From contig NC_134017.1 in NCBI RefSeq assembly GCF_040712315.1, positions 19,870,001 to 19,934,000 of the forward strand: 64,000 nucleotides of DNA. The letters run 5' to 3'. The stretch comes from Castanea sativa. Lineage: Eukaryota > Streptophyta > Magnoliopsida > Fagales > Fagaceae. The notes below the pieces were generated by a model. The model searched no databases, was not told the origin of the DNA, and saw nothing but the letters and a program-made list of their open reading frames with translations. Of the stretch, positions 33,904-45,986 are shown piece after piece. Made by a program: the position numbers and the translations under genes. How positions within the stretch are numbered: position 1 is the first letter of the stretch; every line of letters starts with the position of its first letter.

Positions 33904-36528
33904 TCACTGTTTCAGCTTAATCTTCAGAGGGCCTTTGGGGTCTTGAGGAGATGGAAGCTGAGCCGAGGACTCAACGGCAATTCCTTTGCCTTTAGGATCA
34001 TCTATCAAAGTTATTGGATTAGCTTGATCACCCAACTCATCCTTTGAAGATTCCTGAAGGTCACTTGAGGGCTGTACGTCTTCAAGTGCCTTTTCTTGTG
34101 CTGGATCAACTTGTTTAGGAGCATCTTCAGGAAGAGTTGAGTCTTCAGCCAAATCACCCCCCTTATCCTCAGATGATCCCTGGGCAGCTTCTTGGGCAGC
34201 GTCAAGAATGGAAGAAGCGCGAATTGCGGGAGGATAGTAGACACTCTCTGCTTTCCAAAGAGTGGAAGAGGCATCAACCCCAGCTTGGGAAAGTGCCTCA
34301 TTCCACACTTGGAGGCAGTAGTGCCTACATACCTCGGGAACCTGAGCCTTGAAGGTTTCGGTGACCTCCTTCACGCCTATATCATAACCGTCTTGTTCGG
34401 CTTGGTCCCTTGAGATCTCGGCCTCTTCCTTTGCTTTCTCAGCCTTTTTCTTCTCCTCAATGGCTTCCTCTTTGCCCTTGATGGCTTCCTCTTTGCCCTT
34501 CTCAGACTCGTTCAGATCTTTCTTGAGATCCTCTACGAGCCTTCGTGCTGCTGAGAGGTTATTGTCGGCTTCACGGAGCTTTAGGCGCTGATCCTCGGCT
34601 TGATTAGTCGTTGTCTTCAGATCAGCCTCTAAGCCTGCCTTATCACTCTCTGCCTTGGCCAACTTTGCTGTGACCTCCTGCAGTTTCTTCTTGTGAAGGT
34701 CCGAGATCTTTTGGGCGGTTTCACGCCTAGCTTTCTCGGCCCTCAGAGATTTGTAGGAGTTGATGGCAATCTCCTCTGCCCTATGGGCAGATTGAACGGC
34801 CTACGAATAAAACATATAAAACTTAGACATATATTTATATATAGGAAATAAAAACAAAAGCCAAGGTTTTAGAGAAAGAAAACTCACCATTGCAAGCTCC
34901 TTCTTCAAAGTCATGAAGACGGTGTGGTCCCTTTTCTTTCTAAGCTCAACCATATCCTCGGGGAGTAACAGGGCCTGCTCCAATGCATCTGCGACGCATG
35001 CAGCTGTCCCTTCATCGAAATTTCTAATGGACGCATCCACGGTAATGACCTCGTCGTCCATAGACATGTCAGGAAGCCATACAGGGGCGCGCACGGCCAC
35101 CTGTTGGTCGGTTCTTCTTTCCGACCTAGTCTGCATAGTGCGGGCCTGCTTTCCACCCTTTTCCACCCGGGCTCCTTGGAAACAAATCCCTTTCCTACCT
35201 CCACCACTTCCTTTCCTTTCGGCTGATCCCTTTTTCTTTGAGATCAGCTATGTTGGTGCGTTGAGTTTGGGAGGATGGGGGAGGAGGAGGAAGCCTAGCT
35301 TCAGGGCCTTTATCGGCACCCTTTTCTTGAGTCCGAGGGCGCACCTCTTTTGGAGGTTCTTGGACTCTAGGGCCCTTGTCAGCGCCCTCAAGGACATCCT
35401 TTAGGCTGGGCTTAATCTTTCGTTGAATGCCCATATTGTCAAGTTCTTCAGTAGTAGCCTTTGAGATTTGGGTAGAGGTGCCGAGGATGGAAGTTGAATC
35501 TTCAGGAGAGTAGGGTTGATTAAAAACCTCAAACTCGTCCTCGGAATCTGATACCTCAACTATTTCTTCTTCTTCTTCCTTTACAGTAGAGTGGGAAGAC
35601 GCGGCTTCACCAAATGTTAATTTTGTGGAGAAAGGAACTGTGAGAATCCCAACTGGAACGAATTGTGGTGGTTGGATTGGTTGGGTGACCAAAGTACCTT
35701 GAGGAATGGTAGTCCCCTCCGGTAGCAAGAAACCCTCAACGGCAACGCTAATCCGAGGAAGACGAGGATCGTGGGCTTTAATCACGCACTTCGGCGCCTG
35801 AAAAGCTTTAGATATCGGAGTGTAGCCGAGGATCAGATGAGCCGCACGGAGTTGGCCGTCAGTATGCACGAAGATCTCAGCTTGTAGGATCCTATCCAAC
35901 CGCCCGAAATCAACAAGATTAGGATGACGATCCGCTGCGTGTGGATCTGCAGAGTTATCCAAGTAAAAGTGGGTAAGAATAAGTAAAAAGACAAAATATA
36001 ATAGTATGTAAAAGAAACTTCACCTGGAGTCTCTTCCCTTGTCGGACAGGGGAGGTCGTCGTGCCAATTTCCTGATACGATCAGGAAGTCATTTTTTAGG
36101 CCCTTATTTGATTCAGGCAGACATTGAATTAGCCCAACTTCAGGGTATCTAGACTTTAGGTAATATTCGTCTTTTTTGCTTAGGTAGTGGAGGTTATAAA
36201 CCCAGTTCACGTCGTGGTGAGTGAGCCCTAGGTTCATCTTCTCATTTAAGGCATCTATGGAACCTAGGATCCTAAAGACATTTGGGGCGCACTGGGTGGG
36301 AGCCAATCTAAAGGCCCTAAGATAATCCCTAGTCACAGTTCCCATGGGGATTTTCATTCCCCCTTCAATGAACGCAATCATCGGGATTACAACTTCCCCC
36401 GTTTTTCTTTTTGTATAATATTCTTCCTCGTTACAGTACCTAATGGATACATCCGAGGGAATTTTGTACTTAACCTTAAACTGCTCTATTTTTTCGTTTG
36501 AATCGACCAGGGACGCAAATCTACCCAT
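33904..36528 (-). CDS. Antisense intron-containing gene of the Tat retrotransposon
   Basis: Minus strand, three exons: 36528-36024, 35946-34888 and 34800-33904, with GT-AG introns of 77 and 87 bp that join in frame. Exon 1 (from MGRFAS) has the fold of the 'putative gypsy type transposon' protein family (IPMIAFIEGGMKIPM, RLAPTQCAPNVFRILGSIDAL, FLIVSGNWHDD), by memory PF04195. Exon 2 is acidic/proline-rich. Exon 3 is a long charged coiled coil (KKAEKAKEEAE heptads) with an acidic tail ending KIKLKQ. Function unknown; it may be a structural or gag-like accessory protein. Two single-base frameshifts seem to lie in exon 2, at short homopolymers near 35233 and 35155, so this copy may be broken (or the assembly has errors there). 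An alternative upstream start exists at 36585. Confidence 0.75.
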
Positions 36529-37055
36529 TTTCTTTGAAAAAAGGGGGGTGTAAAGAAAACTAACTACGCCGAGGATGAAAGACACAGTGAAAAAGAGAAG
36601 ATGGGAAGGAAAAGAAACAAAAGAAACAAAAAGCTGATAAGGAGGGGAAAGAGTATTGAAGAACTTACTTTTAAAAAAGAAGAAAGCACGTCACCTCGGA
36701 CAGGGTACTTGATAGAAAGAGAGAGTACGGGGAGATGGAAGGTGTGGCAGGTACGTTATGAGGCTTCTGTAGTGTGAAGAATTTTGAAGAAAATTAGTAT
36801 TTATATGTCAAAAGGTTTTTTGAAGCGGGCGAATTCCCGCCTCAACACAGGAATTGCTCTCGACCGTTGGATATGTGTCATATCAATGAAACGTGGGGGA
36901 CATAGAAGCGCCAATAATTAATTCGGGGGCGTTTCGCATACCGAAGCATCGGGAACACGCGATGGGTAATTCAGAAGTTATTTCCGTTAGTAGTATTCCA
37001 GGATTCTGCAGGGTAAAAAGGTCTTTTAAGTCGAGATCCTATTTTCCTCCCGAGG
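36529..37055. other. Antisense gene leader and promoter region
   Basis: Between the antisense start codon and the 3' LTR. It contains the TATA motif listed separately and no sense coding domain. The 65-codon plus-strand frame at 36893-37090 ends at the LTR border and has no recognised domain. Confidence 0.5.
36798..36805 (-). promoter_or_regulatory. TATA box candidate for the antisense gene
   Basis: On the minus strand the sequence reads TATAAATA, 270 bp upstream of the MGRFAS start codon and 213 bp above the alternative upstream start at 36585. It is the only strong TATA match in that interval. Confidence 0.5.
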
Positions 37056-37085
37056 TGAAAAAAATAAAGAATCTCGAGGGGCTAT
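37056..37085 (+). promoter_or_regulatory. Polypurine tract region
   Basis: GAGGTGAAAAAAATAAAGAA, then TCTCGAGGGGCTAT, lies directly before the LTR start. The purine-rich run with GAGGGG next to the LTR fits the plus-strand primer site of a gypsy element. Confidence 0.6.
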
Positions 37086-37817
37086 TGTAGGGTATTGGGC
37101 CCAGTAATTTATGAAGGACGGCCCAACGAAGTCTTTTGGGCTAGAGACCCAAATCCGAAAACATCAAAATGATCGTGGAGTATTTAAATGTCCCAAAACG
37201 TCCGAGGAGTAGATTTGTCCTCGGAATGTTAAGCCGAGGATACACAGTATACGTGGAGGACAATAGAAAGAGCGGTGGAATGTCTAAAGTAAAGCTGCTA
37301 CCACCGCCCATATATTAAAAGCTCTGTAAATTGAAACGCTGACTGTATAGATGGAAGGATGGGACCTGAGCATAGAGCTTGGAACTTGGTCCCTAATCCC
37401 AGCGGGCTTTAGGGAAGAATGGATGGGACAAGTATCCAAAAATCAGGATTGCAACCAGAAAGTGGAAGATGATGAAGAGAAGGAGAGGAGTATAAATAGA
37501 AGGGAAGGCATACGAAGCAAGGAGAGGCTTTTTGAGAAAGAAAAAGTGTATGATAATCAATATTTGTATCCAAACTTGAGAAATACTATTATAAACTATC
37601 CTCGGAAACAGTCCGAGGAGGAATTCTCAGTCTTACTCTTTGCAAACGATTCTTTGTTTTGTTCATTTGGGCCCAAAGCCCGTTCTTTTTATAATTGTCT
37701 AAGCCATCCTTGAAATCTAGATTATAAACCCATCCTCTACAAATTCATTGTGAAGAAAGGCCTTTCAAGCCCATTTCCTCCCAGTCGTGGTTTGGGAATT
37801 TGAATTGTGTCCTTACA
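37086..37817 (+). mobile_element. 3' LTR of the Tat-clade retrotransposon
   Basis: 732 bp, starting TGTAGGGTATTGGGCCCAGT and ending GTGTCCTTACA (TGT...ACA). A TATA box (TATAAATA, 37491-37498) lies in the expected middle region. The octamer TCCTCGGA or its complement occurs at least four times (about 37200, 37218, 37600 and 37611) and is shared with the 152-bp repeats. No matching 5' LTR exists upstream of pol. Confidence 0.85.
37491..37498 (+). promoter_or_regulatory. LTR TATA box
   Basis: TATAAATA preceded by GAGGAG and followed by AGAAGGGAAGGCATACG. The start would be near 37520. Confidence 0.6.
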
Positions 37818-40640
37818 GGTTTTGTTGGAGATTATGGATGCCACATTTATTTTGAAATTAAATTAAATTGTATGGTTGGCTTTACCTATCACACCTTCAC
37901 AGCTGCACTAAGAAACTTTTTCCCAAAATAAAAATATTGAACTCGCAAAAGCGTCAATAATTCTTCTAATTCTTACAACAAAGACGAAAGCTAAACTAGG
38001 TATAGGCATATTCCCTTAATATAAATCCTAATAAGTCATTAAACGCAAGAAAACCGGCTTGATTTTTTTTTTTTCCAAATAAAAAACAGGCTTGCTTAGT
38101 CACAATTGGGATAACATAATCAAATAGGCATGTATTGCATACTACGTTCATTCATAATTAGTGTATTTTCACCCCTTGACCTAATAATCTGTCTCCTATG
38201 TTGCTGTTATATAGGCTTTCACTCTACAGTGAGGGCTTTTGTACTAGATAGAACGTGGTTGGTTCATTTAGATCATATAGGAGGACTTCATATAATGTTT
38301 TGAGAGCTTTTAATGACTGGTCTATAAATAAGAAGTGAAGCTATTAACACCCATGTTAAATAAGTAGAAAACTTCATATTTTTGTTTGCTTGGGTAAAAT
38401 AAATGTTGCTTTTTGCATAAATGATGAAAAGACTTGGCCAAATGTGATTGGTTGCTCTTCACTAGCCAATTCAACTCCTTGGGAAGCTACCCTTAATTGG
38501 TAATATGTACCCCAATGTCAGCCAAGAATTTAACCATTCTTAGGGACTAAAAATGGTTCGATTGAAGGTTTTAGTCACATACAATGAGAGCTACAAGTCT
38601 TTCTCCAAAACTTTGTACATATGACGTTCTCTATGAGTACTAGTTCATGCAAGCATCCCTAGCCTATATAGCATGATATATGTTATGGGCTCATGTAAAA
38701 AGTCTATTTGCACCATCCAAACAACATTCCCTTAAATCTCCCATTAGACACATGAGCTTGGGTCATGCAAAAAATAATAAAATAAAATAAATGAATTAGA
38801 CCCAAGAATAAATAGGGCCTGTCACGTACTAGGCTTATGAAACTTCTTTGCAAAAATGACTCTCAAGAATTGTCATATCATATTTTCTTTATAGTTTCAA
38901 ATACATACACAATCATAATAAATATAATATATTAATAATTATCATAATAAATATCTACTAATATTATGATAAATATCTTTTATTAATTAAAATTATTATT
39001 ATAATAATAATTAAAAAAAAAAAAACACAATCATAAAAAATAACTTTTAATAATTAACATAATTGTCAAATTTTATACATAATATTTCATATATAGGCAC
39101 AATCGAAATAAATGTCTATTATAATAATTATCGTAATTTTCAATTTTCAATTTTCAAATACAAAATAAAGGAGGAAGAATTTCTTTTTAAAATAAAATAT
39201 TATTTGTTTTCTAAAAAATATTTTTTTATTCAATTTTCTTATGCATTACATGATTTGTTGATTAGTTATTTAGTACATGGATATTGATTTGTTCATATGT
39301 AATTGATTAATGATAATATATTAGATGATTGTACGTACACGTATTCCATTCCATAAGATATATGCTCCTATTTTTAGGATTTTGAGAATTATGGTCTATT
39401 TTTTTACAATAAGCAATTCGCTCATACGAATATCCAATTTGATTGTGGCCAATGGTGATGATATTGTAAAGATAGAGGTAAAGAAAAGAAGGTGATATTA
39501 TAGATAGATTAGGAGTCAAATGGTTTGGGATTTAATTTTTCATTTGAAGCAGGTTGTTCAAAAGATTTTCAACCTTCTTTTAGATAGATTAGGAGTCAAA
39601 AGATTTTTCACTTATCTGTAATTTTTTAATAATGAGAAAGTTGTCAAATCACTTAAAAAATAAAACAACATTATTACGTTAGATACATAGATAAGGAAAC
39701 TAACAGACGTTAAACCATAGAACGAAAACTTATGAAGCTCAATAGGTCTTGAAAAGCCATAGACCGAAATAGGAAGATTAACTTGATAAGCTCTATACTT
39801 GTTTTTTTTTTTTTAAAAAGTAATAACAAACAAGTTATGCATTCCATGCATGCGGAATTTAATGACAAATTATATCAGTGCTAACTCTAAATTTTTTATA
39901 AAAAGCACATATCATAATATAATAGAATATTTAATTCAATATAGGCATGTGAAAATGAAATTGATAATAATTAAAATATAATAATTTAGCTCAATGATAT
40001 CAAAATAAATGGGTAGAGAATCTAAACTCTAAACTTCATACATAATTTAAAAGCTACTTGATTAACAAATATATCAAAGTAAATAAAAAAAAACATGTAT
40101 TTATGACCACAATAGGCTAACTCTCTCTTTAGCCTTTTTTTTTTTTTTGTTGGAGAAAAAATTTCTCTTTAGCTAAATAAGTCAACAACATGAAAAAAAA
40201 AAATGTAATTTACGCCTATAATATCCAACTCTCTTTAAATTATCGTTTTTTATTTTTTTCGCGATTAATATCATCAAAATCTAGAAAGAAAAACTTATCA
40301 CAAAATTCAGCTTATTTATTTATTTTTTATGGGAAACAAAAATCAACTTTGATTTCACGTCAAATACTACTGATTTTAAAATATATATATATATACTAAT
40401 AAAAAAAATTTAGTGAGCTAGAAAATTATCATTTATTTCAGTTTTAAAATTTTAATAATAATGGGCCCAATTAAAATGAGCATAGGTCCATTGGAATGAG
40501 CATACTGTTGAGCATAGCTAAAATGGGCATACTGTTGAGCAGATCCAAGTCCAACTCTCCCATTTTGAATTTCAAACAATGTTACCGTTGAGTTGAGCAA
40601 CAGGCAAAATTTCCAGGCCACGCCCCTGCCCTGCTTTCCC
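37818..40640. other. Intergenic AT-rich DNA
   Basis: No coding domain, LTR or TIR could be supported. 38880-39060 is very AT-rich with AATAATTAT-type short repeats. The frames at 39063-39287 and 39307-39519 are low-complexity. Nothing else seen. Confidence 0.55.
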
Positions 40641-40912
40641 CTTATAGTTTATAAATTGGAATCCCTCACATAAGCCAGTCTCTGTTTTAGATCTTAGACT
40701 TGGAAATCACAGAGAGAGAGAGAGAGAGAGAGAGAGATCAGCAATGGAGGCGTTATTATGTTAAAAGAAAAAAAAGAGAGGAAGACAGAGAAATGAAAGA
40801 GGAAACCTGGAGGGGCTGCTCAGCTTGAGAGAGGAGATCCGAAGAGTGATGGGGCAAAAGGGTTTTGCTTTTTGCCATGGTCATGGTCATGGATTCTTGC
40901 ACAGGTAATTTC
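40640..40912 (+). promoter_or_regulatory. Promoter and first-exon-like segment
   Basis: A TATA-like TTTATAAATTGG (near 40650) is followed by a 5'-leader-like stretch with a (GA)n run (40710-40737) and an ATG at 40744 that meets a stop after five codons. It ends at CTTGCACAG with a GTAATTTCC donor at about 40906. It looks like the start of a plant gene without a usable reading frame. The phrase ending CTTGCACAGGTAATTT is repeated at 45226. Confidence 0.45.
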
Positions 40913-41369
40913 CTCTTAATTCAGCGTTTCTTAATTTTTGTTACTTCTACACATCTTATTAAGCTTGCGTCATTGATTACTGAAAATAGTTTTGGTTTCT
41001 TGACTTTGCCGGCTTATCAACCCAGAACAATATGAAAAGTTATTGGGTTTGCGATTTATTAGTTTATTGAATTCACATATCTATTATCTTTCGCATCTCT
41101 CACTCTGCATATTAGTTTGGTACATAAACTCGGCAATGATATTGTCTCCTGGTCCCTTTTTTCTTGGGTTAAAAAATATCGTTTTTTACTTATTGATTGG
41201 CTTTGTGTGATTGGAATTAGCTAATTTGTGATTAGAATACGATATGATTGGGGAACTTTGCAAAATTGGTTTTCTTTTTGACATGGGAAATTAGAAGGTT
41301 TGCTTTTGTTTTATTAACTAATGGGTTTTTTTTTTAATCTATATAATGTAGTAAGTTTTGTAGTGAAAA

Positions 41370-41372
<3 letters not shown>

Positions 41373-41427
<55 letters not shown>
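41373..41427. repeat. (AT)n microsatellite
   Basis: About 27 uninterrupted AT units. Confidence 0.95.
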
Positions 41428-41431
<4 letters not shown>

Positions 41432-42673
41432 ATTTGCTTTTCTGTATAGGAATTAGTTGGGGTTTGATTGGGTCTTGTTCACTAGCTTGGATTCTTTTTT
41501 ATTGTTTAATCAATTCAGTTGAGTACTTGATTTTGCAAAGAAAAGTAGGGATTGATAGGATTCTATGATATGAAGTTCCTCAAGAAATCTAAGATTGATG
41601 CGGGGTTTGGTATTTGATTGGGCTTTACGATATCAGTAATTTTATCATTCATTTTTTTTATTCTTGTACTTTATTTTGAAATGTAATTTCTGTTTATTTC
41701 GTTTAAGATGTAGGTGAGGAATCTTTAATCCCCATTGTTATGGAATTCAAAATTGAACTGTTGTTTCAATTCTTTTACTGATAAAATTAGTTTTTTCCCA
41801 CCACCAGGGCCTCTTTATATTGATGATTTAGAAGCTACTTGACGACTTTTTTTTTCAAGTCTCTTAATGTTGAGGATGGCAGCATTGAGGAGGTATGCTC
41901 TCTCTAAATTATTCAGCCTTGAATTGGCAGAGTCCATAATTGTATGTGATGATAGAGTTTTGTTAGTACATCCAATTAGTATATCATGTTTTATAATTTT
42001 TCAGGATTTTTTTCTCCATATTATTCAATTTGACTTCAGATGTGTGTCTTGTTATAGTGTCTACAAAATGGTAAAGAAACTATGTTTTCTAAGACCTTAG
42101 TCAGGTTGGTGCAGCACTCAATCTTTTCCCTTTTTTTTGCTGGCCGTGATATTAGGAGATCACCATAGTCGATGGTTATTAAGCTTTTCTCAGTTGGTCA
42201 AGATTTCTGTAATTTTAATGTCATTCACCTGAATTCTTCTTTGTGGATGGATATTTTTGGTGATGGTCATTTTTATCACCATATATTTTTGGTGATGGTC
42301 AAGATTAAGTTATGCAGGTAAGCTCTAGAGAATTACAGAGAGAAAGAGATTGAGTGAGAAACTCTAGAAATTTATAGAGAGAGGCAATGTTGATTTTTAA
42401 CAGCATTGCCTTCAATTAGTCTAAGAAGCATGAAAACAGACACGGACATGACATGGATACTCAGTTACTAGTGGTTGGCCTGTAGACCTTTCAAAACATG
42501 GGTACTCTGAAGAAAGTAAATTAGATCTTCTATTGGTTGAGCATATCAACACAAAGTTGGGCTTTGAGCTCAATGTAAAAACTTATGAACTTTTAGTGGT
42601 AGATTTCACTTTGGTATTTTTTGATTAATGAGAACAAATTATGCATGCTTATATCAATTTTGTTATGGTTAGG

Positions 42674-43045
42674 GGACGTGTAAGATGGGATGAAGCTAAT
42701 CATGTTGAAAATGAGGTAAATAAACCTGTATGGAAAAATATGTCTGAACCTAAGACACCGTTTCACTGAATGATAGGAAGATGGTAAGGACTAGTGATTT
42801 TTGTTCTTCACTTAAAGCTCTGTTTTGAGAATATGTTGAACATTATAATGCTAATAATATAATTATAACGGTTGATTCTTGTAGACACACCATCCGCTAT
42901 ACTGGATTCTGTTGCAAGCGTACGTTGCTTATGTTGCATATGCTAAAGCTATAAGAAATGCTTTAAATGTGGTTTCGACTCAAAAGCATTCTGCACCTTT
43001 AGAGGGATGTGAGGATGACGTTGATGCTGTGGAACAAGATGAAGG
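42674..43045 (+). pseudogene. Fragment of protein phosphatase 1 inhibitor-2 gene
   Basis: The first block (42674 to about 42784) encodes GRVRWDEANHVENEVNKPVW, then a EPKTPFH motif followed by a stop. This is the signature N-terminus of plant protein phosphatase inhibitor-2 (GRVRWDEANL...NKPV...EPKTPYHPM). After an intron-like gap the second block (42885-43045) encodes AKAIRNALNVVSTQK and DDVDAVEQDE before a GTACTT donor, matching the AEAIRNAL and acidic EQDE region of the family. The stop after PFH and the missing C-terminal half (the HY-type PP1-binding region) make it non-functional. It lies about 0.85 kb before an unrelated ribosomal protein exon on the same strand. Confidence 0.75.
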
Positions 43046-43889
43046 TACTTGATTAATCTTAATTACGAAAGGTCTAATGATTATGAGTGAAATATTATGC
43101 TAGTGACTTTTTTTTTTTTTTTGCTTTTTCTCTACCCATTTACTATTTTCATGTTGCTGTTTTTGAATTCAGCATATAGCTCATTGTCTTTTGTACCATT
43201 CATTCTGTTGCAACTTTTATTCATCAAAACTTAATCTCAGAAAGCCAAATGATTCTCAGGAAAATATAAATTTCCCTTCACCTAAACAAGCAGTTGGGTT
43301 CAATGCCTATATTTATTAGAGGTTTTTGTCTTCTAAGGTCATGAACAATGTAGTCTTAGAATTTTCCCTATGCTATCTCAGCAAGACATAGGCTTGTTAA
43401 GAATCGCAAACAAATTAAAGTAAAGCTTACTTGTCCACATTGCACAGCATCAGTTTTCATCATTGTCTCTTCAACTTGTTCCTGCACACACAATGACACC
43501 AAGAAAGACAAAAAAAAAAAAAAAAGTATAAAATTTTCAAATGGGGTTCTAATAAACTTTGCAAATACTGAATAACATGAGAGAAAACTCAAATGGGTTT
43601 TTGATAATTGAGGTAAAAAGTTGAAAAGAAAGAGGAACAGAAGCAAACCATTGCTTTTCATGCATAAATGGTCAAATTTTTTAGCTTGTTTCATGGGTTT
43701 GGTTCTAACTAGATCTTAAGTCAATTATTTGCTTGCCCACATAATTGTATTTCGCTCAGTTGAGTGATGGTTTGTGTTATGTGTTTTGGTATTGAAATAT
43801 GGATCTTAGGTATGATGTTTTATGATGACGAGTTTGCGGTGGGGTTTTGAATTGACATTGGTTTGGTTGGTTACAATTTTATCAATACC

Positions 43890-43993
43890 AGTTGGTGGGG
43901 AGAGGTCTGCCTTCTGAAACCGATGAGCATCCAAAGATTTATCGGATGAAACTTTGGGCTACAAATGAGGTCCATGCCAAGTCGAAGCTCTGG
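43890..43993 (+). pseudogene. Exon fragment of 60S ribosomal protein L18a (eL20)
   Basis: After an acceptor-like ACCAG the sequence encodes [20 protein letters not shown], followed directly by [14 protein letters not shown], then a GTTAGT donor-like sequence. This is almost identical to the highly conserved second-exon start of plant ribosomal protein L18a ([33 protein letters not shown]). The remainder of the protein (YFLRKLKK onward) is not found downstream. A single conserved exon with intron flanks, isolated next to a fragment of another gene, indicates capture of genomic DNA by a mobile element rather than retroposition of a mature mRNA. Confidence 0.9.
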
Positions 43994-45186
43994 TTAGTAA
44001 TCAATATTATCTGTGTGTATTATTCTTGCAATTGAAATTGGAATTAAAGTTAATGAATTTCATATGAAGAAACCCCAATTTTACTACTACTAGTGCTAGG
44101 TGGAGTGTAGGGTTGTGGGGTTCAACATCCATTGGATCCATAACTTACCGATAAAAAAATAATAAGACTAAATTTTAAATAGGATTGACTCTTATATTAT
44201 GTTTCTGCAAGGCATGTTGAATGCAAAGTAGCCTTGCACTAACAAATCACAACTTTGTACTGTCATCAGCTGTTAAGATTACTTATTAACTAAATGCTGG
44301 TGCCTCTGTGTCTAACATTTTGGCACATGTGCTAGAGCACCGAAATGGAATTTCTTTTTATTGCCATGTTACAACTTGCACATGAGGCACAAGTAGTTTC
44401 GAAACCATACCTCGCCTTCCACCCATTCTTGTGCGATAGGAAGTGCCATTTTAGCCAGCACTCATTGGCTTTTCTTGGGATTTTGTAGTCCTGGGAAAAT
44501 ACTAGGTTTTTAATCCACCATCTAATATTGCTAATGATCTAGTCAAATTCCTGATTTGTCTCTATAATCATGATGATTCCTAATTTATCCTTGCACAAAA
44601 ATATGCTAATTTGAAGGATATAAAAAACTTATTAGAGATTTAAGTTTTTAAATCATATATACCAAAGTAATCAATGAATCAATCTATGCCACTGATTAAA
44701 GATCTTTGATGTTGTTATTGTAGCAATTGGAAGACAAATTTAAATGGTTCAGCTTGTGCTTAAATCATTGTTAAAAAAGGTATCCTTTTTTTTTTTTTAG
44801 AGAAAAAAAAAAAAAGGTATCCTTTAATGAGGTGTATTGTGAACCATGATGGACACTTCACATTATTTATCTTTTCCAAAAATTGAAAAGATAAATATAT
44901 ATTTTAATATTGAGCTCAATTTAGGAATTTGGTATCTATGACAACTTATTACTAAAGTCATAATTATGAACTATACTTGGAAACTGATTTCCGTCTAGAG
45001 AGGACATTCAGGCTATAAGTGTTAAGGTTATTAGTATCATACTCTGAAAAGTCTATAGTTATTGGTTATAACTTACAAACTTACATTTTTTCCCTCGAAG
45101 TATTTCTTATTCCATTCTTTACCTGATGAAAGTTTTTGGTGACTTTTTATTTTTATTTTTTAATTTTTTTAATGTAGAGTTTAATG

Positions 45187-45232
45187 TGGGTTTTGCCTTG
45201 GGTCATGGAATCTTGCACAGGTAATTTTTTTG
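45187..45232 (+). repeat. Second copy of the 40.87-kb exon-end phrase
   Basis: GGGTTTTGCCTTGGGTCATG then GAATCTTGCACAGGTAATTT resembles 40860-40912 (GGGTTTTGCTTTTTGCCATG, GATTCTTGCACAGGTAATTT). The two copies are 4.3 kb apart in direct orientation and bracket the captured gene fragments. Confidence 0.75.
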
Positions 45233-45986
45233 AAACTACTCGCCTTTTTTCTATTTCTTATGATGATTGATATTCCTCCAAGTAGGGGTTGGCTTATGGT
45301 CTAGGCAACTTAAACCTTGGCCTAAGGTCCAGTAGAAGTGAATTTGTCTTTCAAATTATGACGATGAGGCTGCTCAATCAATTCATGTGTTTCTGTTAGG
45401 AGATTTGTCGCTTTAACCTCATTTGTTGCTGATTCTTGTGGAGTTTTAGAAGAATTTTTATCCTCTAGATGTGTTTTTTATTGGTGATTCTAATGAACTG
45501 CTTATTTCTGCCATTTCTTATTATCATTTTCTTCTAGTGTAGTAGGTTTTCACATATACTTTTATTATATTTCTAGTTGTGGAAGTATAAAAGACTCTTG
45601 CAGACAAAATAAGAAATAGTTTCTATTATTTAAATTATTAATATATTTCCTTTATTTATATATTTAGCTATTCAAAGGCTAATATCTCTACCAGGTAAGT
45701 TGCTCATCGACACTCTAGCCAAGATTAATAGTTTTTATTTCAATGATTCATAGGAACAAAAAATATTTTTGCAGACAAAATCAAAGAGATCTTTTTCATT
45801 ATTTATAGATTTATTTTACTATTATATTTAGCACTTCAAAAGCTAATAGAGGAGTCGGGTAAGTTACTCATCGACCCTCTAGCTAAGATTAACATTTTTT
45901 ATCTATGCTTCATAGGAACAAAAAAGAAATGCTCGGCAAGGTCCTGACAAGGCTAGGCTATGGAAGTGGAAGTAAAAAAAGCTCAC

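Noticed and set aside
33904..36528. Antisense gene as an ordinary host gene trapped between elements
   Set aside because: It lies between pol/152-bp repeats and the polypurine tract plus LTR of the same element, and its N-terminal domain is of a retroelement-associated family.
41867..42100. 77-codon frame after a short MAALRR-like exon start
   Set aside because: No recognisable domain; the ATG is followed after a few codons by a GTATGC that looks like a donor, but no partner exon was found.
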